NCBI GenBank assembly: GCA_027297845.1
Contig: JAPUHG010000096.1
Location: 1 to 17,024, forward strand
Source: Gammaproteobacteria bacterium
Lineage (GTDB): Bacteria; Pseudomonadota; Gammaproteobacteria; Steroidobacterales; MnTg04
Direction of reading: 5' to 3'
DNA: 17,024 nt
How positions within the stretch are numbered: position 1 is the first letter of the stretch; each line of letters starts with the position of its first letter. The notes under the pieces were generated by a model. It was not told the origin of the DNA and searched no databases. It worked only from the letters and a program-made list of their open reading frames with translations. Shown piece after piece: positions 6,534 to 15,189 of the stretch. A program made the position numbers and the translations under genes.

Positions 6534-6814
6534 TGTTGGCCGACCGTCGATTCAACTCTCTGCTGATGGGCGTACTTTGGCTGGCCGTAGGTTTTTCGGC
6601 GATCGTCGCGGTTTATGCGCGGCATGAATCCAGGTTGCTGTTTTCTGAGCTGCAAAAACAGGAAGCCAGGCGCGATCTGTTGAATATCGACTGGGGTCGG
6701 TTACAGCTCGAACAAAGCACCTGGGGCACCCACGCGCGAATCGAGCGCATAGCGCGTGAAGAGTTGGGCATGGTTGTGCCGAGCCCTCAACAGCTGCTGG
6801 TGGTCAAGCCATGA
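6533..6814 (+). CDS. ftsL: Cell division protein FtsL
   Basis: FtsL is a small bitopic membrane protein that with FtsB and FtsQ activates the septal synthase FtsW-FtsI. The 93-residue product has a short cytoplasmic N-terminus (MLADRRF), one transmembrane segment at about residues 9-28 (LLMGVLWLAVGFSAIVAVYA), then a charged, heptad-like stretch of about 40 residues suited to a coiled coil with FtsB. The C-terminal motif RIERIAREELGMVVPSPQQ is the conserved membrane-distal part. I chose ATG 6533, which overlaps the rsmH stop by one base; an in-frame TTG at 6530 would add only one residue. The gene is identified by this layout and by its place between rsmH and ftsI, since sequence conservation in the family is low. 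The end overlaps ftsI by 4 bases. Confidence 0.92.
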   Translation: MLADRRFNSLLMGVLWLAVGFSAIVAVYARHESRLLFSELQKQEARRDLLNIDWGRLQLEQSTWGTHARIERIAREELGMVVPSPQQLLVVKP

Positions 6815-8565
6815 AGCGTACCGGCAGGCAGAATGTGTACCGGCAGTTTCGCTGGCGCGCGCTGCTGATCATAGCCATGTTCGGCCTGGCTGCCGTGGCG
6901 ATTGTCGGTCGCGCACTCCAGCTGCAGGTTTTGGATAAGGAGTTCCTCGAGCGGCAAGCCGATGCGCGTCACCTCAGGGTGATTACACTGAGTGCGCATC
7001 GTGGATCGATTCTCGATCGGAATGGTGAAACCCTGGCAGCGAGCACCCCGGTGGATTCGGTCTGGGCAGATCCGGGTGCGCTGGCGCGGGCAACAGATCG
7101 CATCAGTGAGCTGGCAAAAATTTTACAGCGTAGTCCGGAAAATCTTTTGCGCCAGATCACCAGCAACCTGGAGCGTGAATTCATCTTCCTGCGCCGTCAC
7201 ATGTCGCCGGACAAGGCGGCCGCGGTCATGGACCTGGGAATTCCTGGTGTCTATTTGCAGCGTGAATATCGCCGCTATTATCCGACCGGCGAAGTGACCG
7301 GTCACCTGCTCGGCTTTACCGATATCGACGACCGTGGTCAGGAGGGTCTGGAGCTTGCGTATGACCAGTGGCTGGTTGGCGAACCAGGTGCCAAACGCGT
7401 CATCAAGGATCGTTTGGGCCGGGTGATCGGCGATGTCGAGAGCATACGTCCGGCACGTCCCGGCAAGGATCTCGTCAGCAGCATCGACTTGCGGATCCAG
7501 TATCTGGCCTATCGGGAACTGAAAGCGGCAGTCCAGCACCATCGGGCGAGATCCGGCTCGGTTGTTGTGATGGACATTACCACCGGTGAAGTTCTCGCCA
7601 TGGCCAATCAACCTGGCTACAACCCGAATGACCGCTCGCAGTTTTCAGTTTCGCGATACCGCAACCGGGCGGTAACCGATATTTTCGAACCCGGCTCCAG
7701 CTTCAAACCGTTGGTCATTGCAGCGGCGCTGGAAAGCGGGCAATACACGCCGTTTTCGCGGATCGATACCTCACCAGGCTATCTCAGGGTGCCCGGCAAG
7801 ACGATCGAGGACCCCAGGAATCTCGGTGTCATTCCTATTGGTACGATCCTTGCGAAATCAAGCAACGTTGGCGCGAGCAAAGTGGCGTTGTCGCTGGATC
7901 CGGAATATTTATTCGGGATTATCAGGCGCTTTGGTATCGGTCAGCTCACGGGCAGTGGTTTCCCGGGCGAATCGGCTGGTCTGCTGAGTGATTACAGCCA
8001 CTGGCACGAGATCGGCCAGGCGACACTGGCCTATGGTTATGGCTTGTCACTGACGCCATTGCAGCTGGCGCAAGCGTATGCGGTTCTGGCGGCAGACGGC
8101 ATCCGCAGGCCACTGTCTTTGTTGCGCACCGATCAGCCCGAAGCCGGTGAACGGGTAATTACACCGGAAACGGCAATCGCCGTGGTCAATATGCTGGAGC
8201 GGGTCGTCAGCACGGATGGTACCGGCAGGAACGCGGCCGTACCGGGTTACCGGGTTGCCGGCAAGACCGGTACTTCCTGGAAATTTCAGGCCGGCGGGTA
8301 TTCGACCGATCGTTACATTGCGGTGTTTGCCGGACTGGCGCCGGCCACCGATCCACGCCTGGTGATCGTCGTCCTGATCGACGAACCCGGCGGCGATAAA
8401 TATTACGGCGGCGATGTGGCCGCGCCGGTTTTTTCAGCAGTCATGTCCGGTGCGTTGCGTTACCTGGCTGTGCCACCCGATGCGTTAACGCCATACCAGC
8501 CTGAATCGGGCACGATCGTACAGGCACGCGTCCACCGTGCTTCTGCAGTGGCGAGAGATCGATGA
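6811..8565 (+). CDS. ftsI: Septal peptidoglycan transpeptidase FtsI (PBP3)
   Basis: FtsI is the class B penicillin-binding protein that cross-links septal peptidoglycan in complex with FtsW. The 584-residue length is close to E. coli (588). After a basic cytoplasmic tail a single membrane anchor lies at about 17-36, followed by the pedestal region with RGSILDRNGETLA at about 64-76. The transpeptidase domain has all three active-site motifs: S296-S-F-K299 (nucleophile S296), S350-S-N352 and K485-T-G-T488. Further family blocks are GRVIGD and VMDITTGEVLAMANQPGYNPN. The ATG overlaps the ftsL stop (ATGA) and the stop overlaps the murE ATG in the same way. Nothing is missing. It is the target of beta-lactams such as aztreonam in related bacteria. 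Confidence 0.97.
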   Translation: MKRTGRQNVYRQFRWRALLIIAMFGLAAVAIVGRALQLQVLDKEFLERQADARHLRVITLSAHRGSILDRNGETLAASTPVDSVWADPGALARATDRISELAKILQRSPENLLRQITSNLEREFIFLRRHMSPDKAAAVMDLGIPGVYLQREYRRYYPTGEVTGHLLGFTDIDDRGQEGLELAYDQWLVGEPGAKRVIKDRLGRVIGDVESIRPARPGKDLVSSIDLRIQYLAYRELKAAVQHHRARSGSVVVMDITTGEVLAMANQPGYNPNDRSQFSVSRYRNRAVTDIFEPGSSFKPLVIAAALESGQYTPFSRIDTSPGYLRVPGKTIEDPRNLGVIPIGTILAKSSNVGASKVALSLDPEYLFGIIRRFGIGQLTGSGFPGESAGLLSDYSHWHEIGQATLAYGYGLSLTPLQLAQAYAVLAADGIRRPLSLLRTDQPEAGERVITPETAIAVVNMLERVVSTDGTGRNAAVPGYRVAGKTGTSWKFQAGGYSTDRYIAVFAGLAPATDPRLVIVVLIDEPGGDKYYGGDVAAPVFSAVMSGALRYLAVPPDALTPYQPESGTIVQARVHRASAVARDR

Positions 8566-10067
8566 TGGCGGCACCCGCAAAGACTTCGATTTCACTGGCC
8601 GGGTTGCTGGGCATTCCGGCAGATCGGCTGACCAGTAATCCGCAGATCAGCGATATCACGGCCGACAGCCGCGAAGTGGTTCAGGGGAGCTTGTTCCTGG
8701 CCTGCGCCGGTCAGCATTCTCATGGCTTGGATTATCTCGAGCAAGCGCTCGCGCAGGGCGCGGTTGCAGTTGCCTGGGAATCCAAAATCGGCATCAAACC
8801 GCCGCGGGTCGATAGCAGCGTGCCATTGCTGGAAGTTCCGCAACTGAGACATCGGCTGGGGCGCATGGCGGAACTTTTTTTTGGCGCGCCATCGAAGAAA
8901 ATAGAGGTTACCGGCATAACCGGTACCAACGGCAAGACAACCTGCGCTTGGTTACTGGCGGGAGCGCTTGACGCCAACGGTCAGTCCACAGGAATTATTG
9001 GCACTTTAGGACATGGCTTCCCGGTGGCCCTGTCTGCCGGAGATTTTACGACACCGGATTGCATTGGCGTGCATCGGCGCCTGGCCGAACTGCGCGAACT
9101 GGGCGCCACTCATGTTGCCATGGAAGTATCTTCACATGCGCTGGATCAGTGCCGCGTCGACGGAGTGCATTTCAGGGCCGCATTATTTACCAACCTAAGC
9201 CGCGATCATCTCGATTACCACGGAGACCTGGCAAGTTATGGTGCAGCCAAGGCCAGGCTGTTTCTGAATCCGGAGTTGGATCGCGCGGTCATCAATGTCG
9301 ACGATTCCTACGCAGAAACCATTATCGAACAGTTGCAACAACGGATCCGATTGCTGCGCGTCGGACGCAGTGTGGATGCGAACGGACCGGGAGAATTTCT
9401 TCGCCTGGAGTCGACCAGGGAGACGCAAAGGGGATTGGAGCTCGGCTTTGGCGGCAGCTGGGGCGAACTCAAGCTGAGCAGTCGGCTGCTCGGTGAATTT
9501 AATGCCAGCAATCTGGCGCTGGTTCTGGCGGCCCTGCTGGCCGAAGGAATAGAAGCGGATGACGCCATCCAGGCGCTGACCAACGTGTCCGCGCCACCGG
9601 GTCGCATGGAAGCGGTGACCGGAAGCGACCAGCAACCCACCGCTATAGTTGATTATTCGCATACCCCGGATGCCCTGGAGAAAGCGCTGTCGGCGTTGCG
9701 CGCGCATACCACCGGGAAACTCTGGTGTGTGTTCGGTTGCGGTGGTGAGCGCGACAAAGGCAAACGGCCCCTGATGGGCGAAATCGCCAGCAGGCTTGCG
9801 GATCAAGTGATCGTCACCAGCGACAATCCGCGTGGCGAAGACCCGCTTGCCATCATCGCCGATATCCAGGCGGGTACAGCCGACGCAGATCATGTGATCA
9901 CGATTCCGGATCGACGCGAGGCCATAGCCAGGGCGCTGCAGCAAGCCGGGCAGGACGACATGGTGTTGGTTGCCGGCAAGGGCCACGAGTCCTACCAGGA
10001 AATTGCCGGTCAAAAGCTGCCCTTTTCAGATAGTCGGGAAATTCTGCAAATTCTGGAGGGGTCCTGA
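8562..10067 (+). CDS. murE: UDP-MurNAc-tripeptide ligase MurE (meso-diaminopimelate type)
   Basis: MurE is a cytoplasmic ATP-dependent ligase that adds the third stem residue to UDP-MurNAc-L-Ala-D-Glu. Length is 501 residues (E. coli 495). The N-terminal UDP-binding domain contains SDITADSREV. The central ATPase domain has the P-loop G121-T-N-G-K125-T-T127, then TTPD and MEVSSHALDQ. The C-terminal domain has VDYSHTPDALEKAL and the motif D421-N-P-R424 followed by GEDP, the DAP-selecting motif. The enzyme therefore most likely uses meso-diaminopimelate, giving a standard Gram-negative stem. The start at ATG 8562 overlaps the ftsI stop by 4 bases; a second ATG follows directly. The stop shares one base with murF. 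Confidence 0.97.
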   Translation: MMAAPAKTSISLAGLLGIPADRLTSNPQISDITADSREVVQGSLFLACAGQHSHGLDYLEQALAQGAVAVAWESKIGIKPPRVDSSVPLLEVPQLRHRLGRMAELFFGAPSKKIEVTGITGTNGKTTCAWLLAGALDANGQSTGIIGTLGHGFPVALSAGDFTTPDCIGVHRRLAELRELGATHVAMEVSSHALDQCRVDGVHFRAALFTNLSRDHLDYHGDLASYGAAKARLFLNPELDRAVINVDDSYAETIIEQLQQRIRLLRVGRSVDANGPGEFLRLESTRETQRGLELGFGGSWGELKLSSRLLGEFNASNLALVLAALLAEGIEADDAIQALTNVSAPPGRMEAVTGSDQQPTAIVDYSHTPDALEKALSALRAHTTGKLWCVFGCGGERDKGKRPLMGEIASRLADQVIVTSDNPRGEDPLAIIADIQAGTADADHVITIPDRREAIARALQQAGQDDMVLVAGKGHESYQEIAGQKLPFSDSREILQILEGS

Positions 10068-11485
10068 TGATTAACGGACGTCTGCAGGAGATCAGCGAAC
10101 AACTCAACGGCCAGCTGCATGGTAACGACGCGGGATTCACTGGCGTGTCCATAGACAGTCGAAAACTATCGACGGGCGAACTGTTTATCGCAATCCAAGG
10201 CGATCGTTTCGATGGTCATGAGTTTGTGCCGAACGCGGCAGAATGCGGAGCGGCCGGGGCGCTGGTACATCATTTACAACAGGCTTCTCTGCCTCAGGTT
10301 CAGGTCGGTGATACGCGGTTGGCATTGAGTCAACTGGCCGCTGCGTGGCGCCGGGAATTCGACATCCCGGTGATCGCCGTTACCGGCAGCAACGGAAAAA
10401 CCACGGTTAAAAACATGCTGGCTGCGATCATGAGCCAGTGTGGGCCGGTACTCAGTACCTGCGGCAATCTGAACAACGACATCGGCTTGCCGCTGACTTT
10501 GCTGCGCCTGTCGGCAGAGCATCGTTGCGCGGTGATCGAGATGGGTGCGAACCATCCCGGAGAAATTGCCGGGCTGACAAAAATTACCCGCCCAACAGTC
10601 GGCGTGATCACCAATGCCGGTAAAGCCCATCTGGAAGGTTTTGGCAGTCCGGAAGGAGTGGCCCGGGCCAAAGGTGAGTTGTTGGCAGGATTACCCGCCG
10701 ATGGCAGCGTGGTCATCAACGCGGATCAGCCCTGCGCCGCGCTCTGGAAGCAGCTCGCTGGCGAGCGGGAAATTATCAGTTTTGGACTGGTCAGGGATGC
10801 CCGGTTCACCGCCAGCGATGTATCGCAGGGAGTCCGCAATGGTCAGCCCTGGTTGCGTTTTTCAATAACCGCGCCGAGTGGAAATTTCCCGGTTGAGCTG
10901 AACTTTGCCGGCGCCCATAACGTGATGAATGCGCTGGCCGCCGCCGCCGCAGCGTCCGCCGCAGGGGCAGACAACGATGCTATCCGTGATGGTCTGCAGG
11001 CAACGCGGCAAGTGTCCGGTCGTTTGCAATTACTCAGTCGAAAAGGCGGTGGCTGGCTGATCGACGATACCTACAACGCCAACCCCGTATCGACCCGGGT
11101 TGCCATGGAATTTGCGGCCAGTCTCGAAGGACGCCACTGGTTGGTCCTGGGAGACATGGGCGAACTGGGGTCCGGTGCGGAACTCATGCATCAAGAGCTT
11201 GGGCTGGCTGCCGGTGAACTTGGCTTTGAGCGCATCTACAGCTGCGGCGATCTTGCTGCCAGGGCGGCGTCGGCTTTCCCGGGTGAAAGCCGGCGTTTTA
11301 ACAGGCTGGACGAATTAATTGAGGCGCTACACGAAGACCTACCCGCAGCAGAGAAAAACGGTAGTGACGATAGCAGTGAGCAGGTGATCCCGCTGCTAAA
11401 GGCATCGAGGAGCATGGGTTTCGACAAAATCGTCGACGCGCTTTGCGTGGCTGCAACAGAAAACGGCGAGTGCCAGGGGGAGTAA
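10067..11485 (+). CDS. murF: UDP-MurNAc-tripeptide-D-Ala-D-Ala ligase MurF
   Basis: MurF completes the pentapeptide precursor in the cytoplasm by adding the D-Ala-D-Ala dipeptide with ATP. The 472-residue product (E. coli 452) shows the N-terminal domain with GVSIDSRKLSTGELFIAI, the P-loop G107-S-N-G-K111-T-T113, GNLNNDIGLPLTLL, EMGANHPGEI and the late motif DDTYNANPVS followed by LGDMGELG. ATG 10067 overlaps the murE TGA by one base and has a strong GGAGGGG ribosome site about 8 bases before it. A stretch of about 15 polar residues (AAEKNGSDDSSEQ) near 425-440 looks like a variable surface loop. It ends 3 bases before mraY. Confidence 0.97.
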   Translation: MINGRLQEISEQLNGQLHGNDAGFTGVSIDSRKLSTGELFIAIQGDRFDGHEFVPNAAECGAAGALVHHLQQASLPQVQVGDTRLALSQLAAAWRREFDIPVIAVTGSNGKTTVKNMLAAIMSQCGPVLSTCGNLNNDIGLPLTLLRLSAEHRCAVIEMGANHPGEIAGLTKITRPTVGVITNAGKAHLEGFGSPEGVARAKGELLAGLPADGSVVINADQPCAALWKQLAGEREIISFGLVRDARFTASDVSQGVRNGQPWLRFSITAPSGNFPVELNFAGAHNVMNALAAAAAASAAGADNDAIRDGLQATRQVSGRLQLLSRKGGGWLIDDTYNANPVSTRVAMEFAASLEGRHWLVLGDMGELGSGAELMHQELGLAAGELGFERIYSCGDLAARAASAFPGESRRFNRLDELIEALHEDLPAAEKNGSDDSSEQVIPLLKASRSMGFDKIVDALCVAATENGECQGE

Positions 11486-11488
11486 AAA

Positions 11489-12574
11489 GTGCTGTTGTAT
11501 TTAACGGACTATCTCAGTCAGCATTATTCGGGCTTCAATCTATTCGGTTACCTGACTTTCCGGGCGATTCTTAGTGCGTTAACCGCGCTCAGCATATCTT
11601 TGCTGGTTGGTCCTTTGATGATTCGTCATCTGAGTATTCGGCAAATCGGCCAGCAGGTTCGCGATTTGGGTCCGGAAACTCACTTGCTCAAGGCGGGTAC
11701 ACCCACGATGGGCGGCGCTTTGATTCTGATCGCAATTTGTCTGAGTACCCTGCTCTGGTCCAGGCTCGACAATTACTATGTCTGGGTCGTGCTGGGGGTA
11801 ACCCTTGCCTTCGGCACCATCGGTTTCGTCGACGATTACCGAAAATTGATTTTGCAAGACTCGCAAGGCATTTCTGTCAAAGCAAAATTGTTTTGGCAGT
11901 CGGCGGCCGCGATCACGGCCGCGCTGGTTCTTTATTACAACGCGCAGGATCCGGCCATCGAGCACGCTTTGCTGATTCCCTTTTTCAAGGATTTGCTGAT
12001 ACCGCTGGGTGGTTTTTACCTGGTGTTCACCTACCTGGTGATCGTCGGCACCAGCAATGCAGTCAACCTTACCGATGGGCTTGATGGCCTCGCGATCATG
12101 CCTTGCGTGCTGGTCGCCGGCGCGTTGGGAATTTTCGCTTACGCATCGGGTAATGCCGTTTTTGCCAATTATCTCGGTATCCCGCACATCGCCGGCTCGG
12201 GCGAAATGATGGTGTTCTGCGCCTCGCTGGCTGGAGCCGGGCTGGGGTTCCTCTGGTTTAACACCTATCCGGCGCAAGTCTTCATGGGTGATATCGGTGC
12301 GCTGGCACTGGGCGCCGCCATCGGAGTGGTCGCTGTCATCGTGCGCCAGGAGTTAATCCTGTTGCTGATGGGCGGCGTATTCGTGATTGAAACGGTCTCC
12401 GTCATTTTGCAGGTCGCTTCGTTCAAGCTCACCGGCAAGAGACTTTTTCGCATGGCGCCATTGCATCACCACTATGAGCTCAAGGGATGGGCAGAGCCCA
12501 AAGTCATCGTTCGATTCTGGATCATTACGGTGATCCTGGTGTTGATCGGATTATCGTCGCTGAAGATTCGCTAA
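11489..12574 (+). CDS. mraY: Phospho-MurNAc-pentapeptide transferase MraY
   Basis: MraY transfers phospho-MurNAc-pentapeptide from UDP to undecaprenyl phosphate on the inner face of the membrane, making lipid I. The 361-residue protein is highly hydrophobic with about ten membrane segments, and is nearly collinear with E. coli MraY (360). Key residues are present: D115-D116 in GFVDDYRK, NLTDGLDGLA, D268 in AQVFMGDIGALALG, and H326-H327-H328 in APLHHHYELKGW. The start is GTG 11489; the ribosome site CAGGGGGAG overlaps the murF stop, and the N-terminus (LLYLTDYLSQHYSGFN) aligns well with the family, so GTG is secure. The stop TAA is followed by 12 bases before murD, the widest gap in the run of genes from ftsL to murC. 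Confidence 0.98.
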   Translation: MLLYLTDYLSQHYSGFNLFGYLTFRAILSALTALSISLLVGPLMIRHLSIRQIGQQVRDLGPETHLLKAGTPTMGGALILIAICLSTLLWSRLDNYYVWVVLGVTLAFGTIGFVDDYRKLILQDSQGISVKAKLFWQSAAAITAALVLYYNAQDPAIEHALLIPFFKDLLIPLGGFYLVFTYLVIVGTSNAVNLTDGLDGLAIMPCVLVAGALGIFAYASGNAVFANYLGIPHIAGSGEMMVFCASLAGAGLGFLWFNTYPAQVFMGDIGALALGAAIGVVAVIVRQELILLLMGGVFVIETVSVILQVASFKLTGKRLFRMAPLHHHYELKGWAEPKVIVRFWIITVILVLIGLSSLKIR

Positions 12575-12586
12575 CAGGTTTTATTG

Positions 12587-13990
12587 ATGACCCGTATCGG
12601 ACAACCTAATCTCTTGATGGCAGGCGCCGAGCCGGCAGGTAATGGCGTTCGTTGCCGCAGCATGGTGCTGGGTCTGGGCGCGACCGGCCTGTCGCTTGCG
12701 CGCTTCCTGGCGGAGCAGGGCGATGCGCTGCTGATTGCCGATACCAGGAAAAAACCGCCTGGTCTGGCGGCGTTGCAAAAAGAAGGTCTGGAGGTAGAAC
12801 TTTCGCTGGGCGAGTACCCGGTGGATTGGCTGGACCGGGTAGATCGTATTCTGGTGTCGCCTGGTGTTTCACTTAGCCATCCCTTATTGCTGGATGCAAA
12901 AACCCGGGGTCTGCCGATGAGTAACGACATTGGTTTGCTGGCGCAACGCGCACACGACACCGGCGTGCCCCTGATCGTTGTGACCGGCTCGAATGGCAAG
13001 AGCACGGTCACGACCATGCTCTCCGCGATGCTTGAAAAGGCCTCTGTCCGAAGCAAAACCGGTGGCAACCTGGGCACGCCGGCCCTCGAATTGCTGGCCG
13101 GAGACACGCCCGATCTGTATTTGTTGGAATTGTCCAGTTTTCAACTGGACCTGGTTTCCGATCTACAGGCGAAGGTAGCGGCGCTGCTCAACGTGTCGGC
13201 CGATCACATGGATCGGTACCCGGATTTTTCCGCCTATGCGGCGAGCAAGGCGAAAATCTTCGAACGCTGTGAAAAAGCGATCGTCAATCGGGATGACGCT
13301 ACAGTAATGTCATTATTGCCACGAGAATGCGACTACCTGAGTTTTGGCCTGGATGCCCCGACCGAAAACAATTTTGGTCTGTTGGGCGCAGGGCTGAATG
13401 ATGCGAATTGCTTTCTTGGGCGCGGCAACGAAAAGCTGCTGGCCGCCGCGGAGTTGCAGCTCGCCGGCAGGCACAATCTGGCCAACGCGCTGGCTACGCT
13501 GGCAATGGCCGATTCCTTGTCTTTGCCGATGGACGCTTGTGTGCAAGCCCTGCGTGAGTACACCGGGTTGCCGCATCGTACGCAGCTCTTTGTCGAACAC
13601 GCCGGCATTCGTTGGGTTGATGATTCCAAAGGGACCAATGTCGGCGCCGCGATTGCCGCCGCTGAAGGCTTGCAAGGCCCGTTATTGCTCATCGCAGGGG
13701 GCCAGGCCAAGGCGCAGGATTTTGCTCCGCTGGCAGCCGCGTTGGCCGGCAAGGCGCGCTCGGCGATCGTGCTCGGCCAGGATGCGGAAGTTCTTGCCAA
13801 GGCGCTGCTCCCGGTCTGCCCGGTCAGCTATGCAAGCAGCATGCGTGAGGCCGTTGAAATAGCCCACGCACAGGCAAAACGTGGCGACACGGTGCTGTTA
13901 TCGCCAGCTTGCGGCAGCCAGGATATGTTTGCTGATTTTCGTGAGCGTGGCCGGGTTTTTTGCGACGCCGTCGCCGAGGTGCTGTCGTGA
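12587..13990 (+). CDS. murD: UDP-MurNAc-L-alanine-D-glutamate ligase MurD
   Basis: MurD adds D-glutamate to UDP-MurNAc-L-Ala in the cytoplasm, the second ATP-dependent step. From ATG 12587 it has 467 residues (E. coli 438). The N-terminal Rossmann domain opens with VLGLGATGLSLARFL at about 27-41, then VSPGVSLSHP; the P-loop is G134-S-N-G-K138-S-T140, followed by GGNLGTPALELL, LELSSFQLD, ADHMDRYP, the C-terminal GLPHRTQ, WVDDSKGTNVGA and LLSPACGSQDMF. About 20 residues precede the usual start of the family; an in-frame ATG at 12617 would remove ten of them. I keep 12587 because AGG lies 8 bases upstream and 12617 has no clear ribosome site. An in-frame TTG at 12584 is less likely. The end overlaps ftsW by 4 bases. 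Confidence 0.95.
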   Translation: MTRIGQPNLLMAGAEPAGNGVRCRSMVLGLGATGLSLARFLAEQGDALLIADTRKKPPGLAALQKEGLEVELSLGEYPVDWLDRVDRILVSPGVSLSHPLLLDAKTRGLPMSNDIGLLAQRAHDTGVPLIVVTGSNGKSTVTTMLSAMLEKASVRSKTGGNLGTPALELLAGDTPDLYLLELSSFQLDLVSDLQAKVAALLNVSADHMDRYPDFSAYAASKAKIFERCEKAIVNRDDATVMSLLPRECDYLSFGLDAPTENNFGLLGAGLNDANCFLGRGNEKLLAAAELQLAGRHNLANALATLAMADSLSLPMDACVQALREYTGLPHRTQLFVEHAGIRWVDDSKGTNVGAAIAAAEGLQGPLLLIAGGQAKAQDFAPLAAALAGKARSAIVLGQDAEVLAKALLPVCPVSYASSMREAVEIAHAQAKRGDTVLLSPACGSQDMFADFRERGRVFCDAVAEVLS

Positions 13991-15189
13991 GCGCGTCGGC
14001 GATTACTCTGCATGATGCCGGTCTGCCAAGACGAACCGGACTGGATCCGGTGCTGGTGGGGCTGATCGCGGCGTTGTTGCTGATTGGCCTGGTCATGATG
14101 ACGTCGGCTTCGATAACGATCGCCGATAACGATACCGGTAACGCCTTTTATTACCTGCAGAAACAGGCGATGTTTCTGTTGCTCGCGCTTACCGGCGGTT
14201 TCATGGCCATGTTGGTGCCCACCCAGTTGTGGCAACGAACCGGTCCATTGCTGCTTTTGATGGGTCTGGCCTTGCTGGTGCTGGTCTTGATACCCGGTAT
14301 CGGGCACACGGTAAACGGGGCGACTCGCTGGATCAACTTTGGCCCCGTCTCGCTGCAAGCGTCTGAGCCGGCACGCCTGCTGATCATGATGTACCTGTGC
14401 GGATACCTGGTGCGCCGACGCGAAGCTCTGCAGACGAATTTCATCGGCCTCGCCGGGCCGGTATTTCTGGTTGGTCTTGCCTGCGCCTTGTTACTTGCGG
14501 AGCCCGATTTTGGTGCGGCGACAGTCCTGATGGGAACGACACTGGGTCTGTTGTTTCTTGGCGGTGTGCGCTTGCGTGATTTTCTGATGTTGTTTGTCGC
14601 CGTAATCGGCGCCTTGGCGGTACTCGCTGTGTCGACGCCATACCGGCTGAAAAGACTGACAGGATTTCTTGATCCCTGGGCGGACCCATTCGATTCCGGC
14701 TTCCAGCTTACCCAGTCGTTGATCGCTGTCGGTCGTGGTGAATGGCTGGGTGTGGGATTGGGCAACAGTGTACAAAAAATGTTCTACCTGCCCGAGGCGC
14801 ATACCGATTTTGTATTCGCGGTGATCGCTGAAGAGCTGGGCTTTGCTGGCGTTTTCCTGGTTGTGTCTTTATTCCTGCTGGTGGTCTGGCGAGCTTTCTG
14901 GCTGGCGCGTTTTTCGGCCGAGGCCGGCAATTATTACCAGGCTTATCTTGCCGCCGGTCTCGGAATCTGGCTGGGCTTGCAGGCGTTTATCAATATGGGC
15001 GTCAACCTCGGCCTGTTGCCGACCAAGGGGTTGACCTTGCCAATGCTCAGTTATGGTGGCAGCAGCCTCGTGGTGACTTTTGTTGCGCTTGGACTATTGC
15101 TCAGGATTCGCCTGGAACTAGGCCAGGTTGGCAGCAAAGGGGGCGCCCGCAAACGCCAGGTGACCCGCAGCCGGAGGCCGGGAAGATGA
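13987..15189 (+). CDS. ftsW: Septal peptidoglycan glycosyltransferase FtsW (SEDS family)
   Basis: FtsW polymerises lipid II into septal glycan strands in complex with FtsI. The 400-residue protein has about ten membrane segments, matching the SEDS fold. Landmarks are MMTSAS in the first segment, GATRWINFG, LLLAEPDFGAA, PYRLKRLTGFLDPWADPF, GFQLTQSLIAVGRGEWLG, and LPEAHTDFVFAVIAEELG with D274, the proposed catalytic aspartate of the large periplasmic loop; then LPTKGLTLPMLSYGGSS before the last segment. I chose GTG 13987, which overlaps the murD stop as GTGA and has GAGGTG about 6 bases upstream. The frame stays open to an ATG at 13960, but that would add nine residues beginning with a run of arginines inside murD. 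The C-terminal tail is basic. The stop overlaps murG by 4 bases. Confidence 0.96.
   Translation: MSASAITLHDAGLPRRTGLDPVLVGLIAALLLIGLVMMTSASITIADNDTGNAFYYLQKQAMFLLLALTGGFMAMLVPTQLWQRTGPLLLLMGLALLVLVLIPGIGHTVNGATRWINFGPVSLQASEPARLLIMMYLCGYLVRRREALQTNFIGLAGPVFLVGLACALLLAEPDFGAATVLMGTTLGLLFLGGVRLRDFLMLFVAVIGALAVLAVSTPYRLKRLTGFLDPWADPFDSGFQLTQSLIAVGRGEWLGVGLGNSVQKMFYLPEAHTDFVFAVIAEELGFAGVFLVVSLFLLVVWRAFWLARFSAEAGNYYQAYLAAGLGIWLGLQAFINMGVNLGLLPTKGLTLPMLSYGGSSLVVTFVALGLLLRIRLELGQVGSKGGARKRQVTRSRRPGR

Noticed and set aside
9195..10013. Open frame of 272 codons on the minus strand within murE
   Set aside because: Fully antisense to the conserved central and C-terminal domains of MurE; the translation shows no known motif and is a by-product of codon bias.
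11579..12277. Open frame of 232 codons on the minus strand within mraY
   Set aside because: Antisense to a highly conserved membrane protein; the His/Gln/Arg-rich translation is the mirror of hydrophobic codons.
14346..14380. FtsW segment reading QASEP instead of the more common QPSE-type motif
   Set aside because: Variation at this position is known to me among gammaproteobacterial FtsW proteins, and all other landmarks including D274 are intact.
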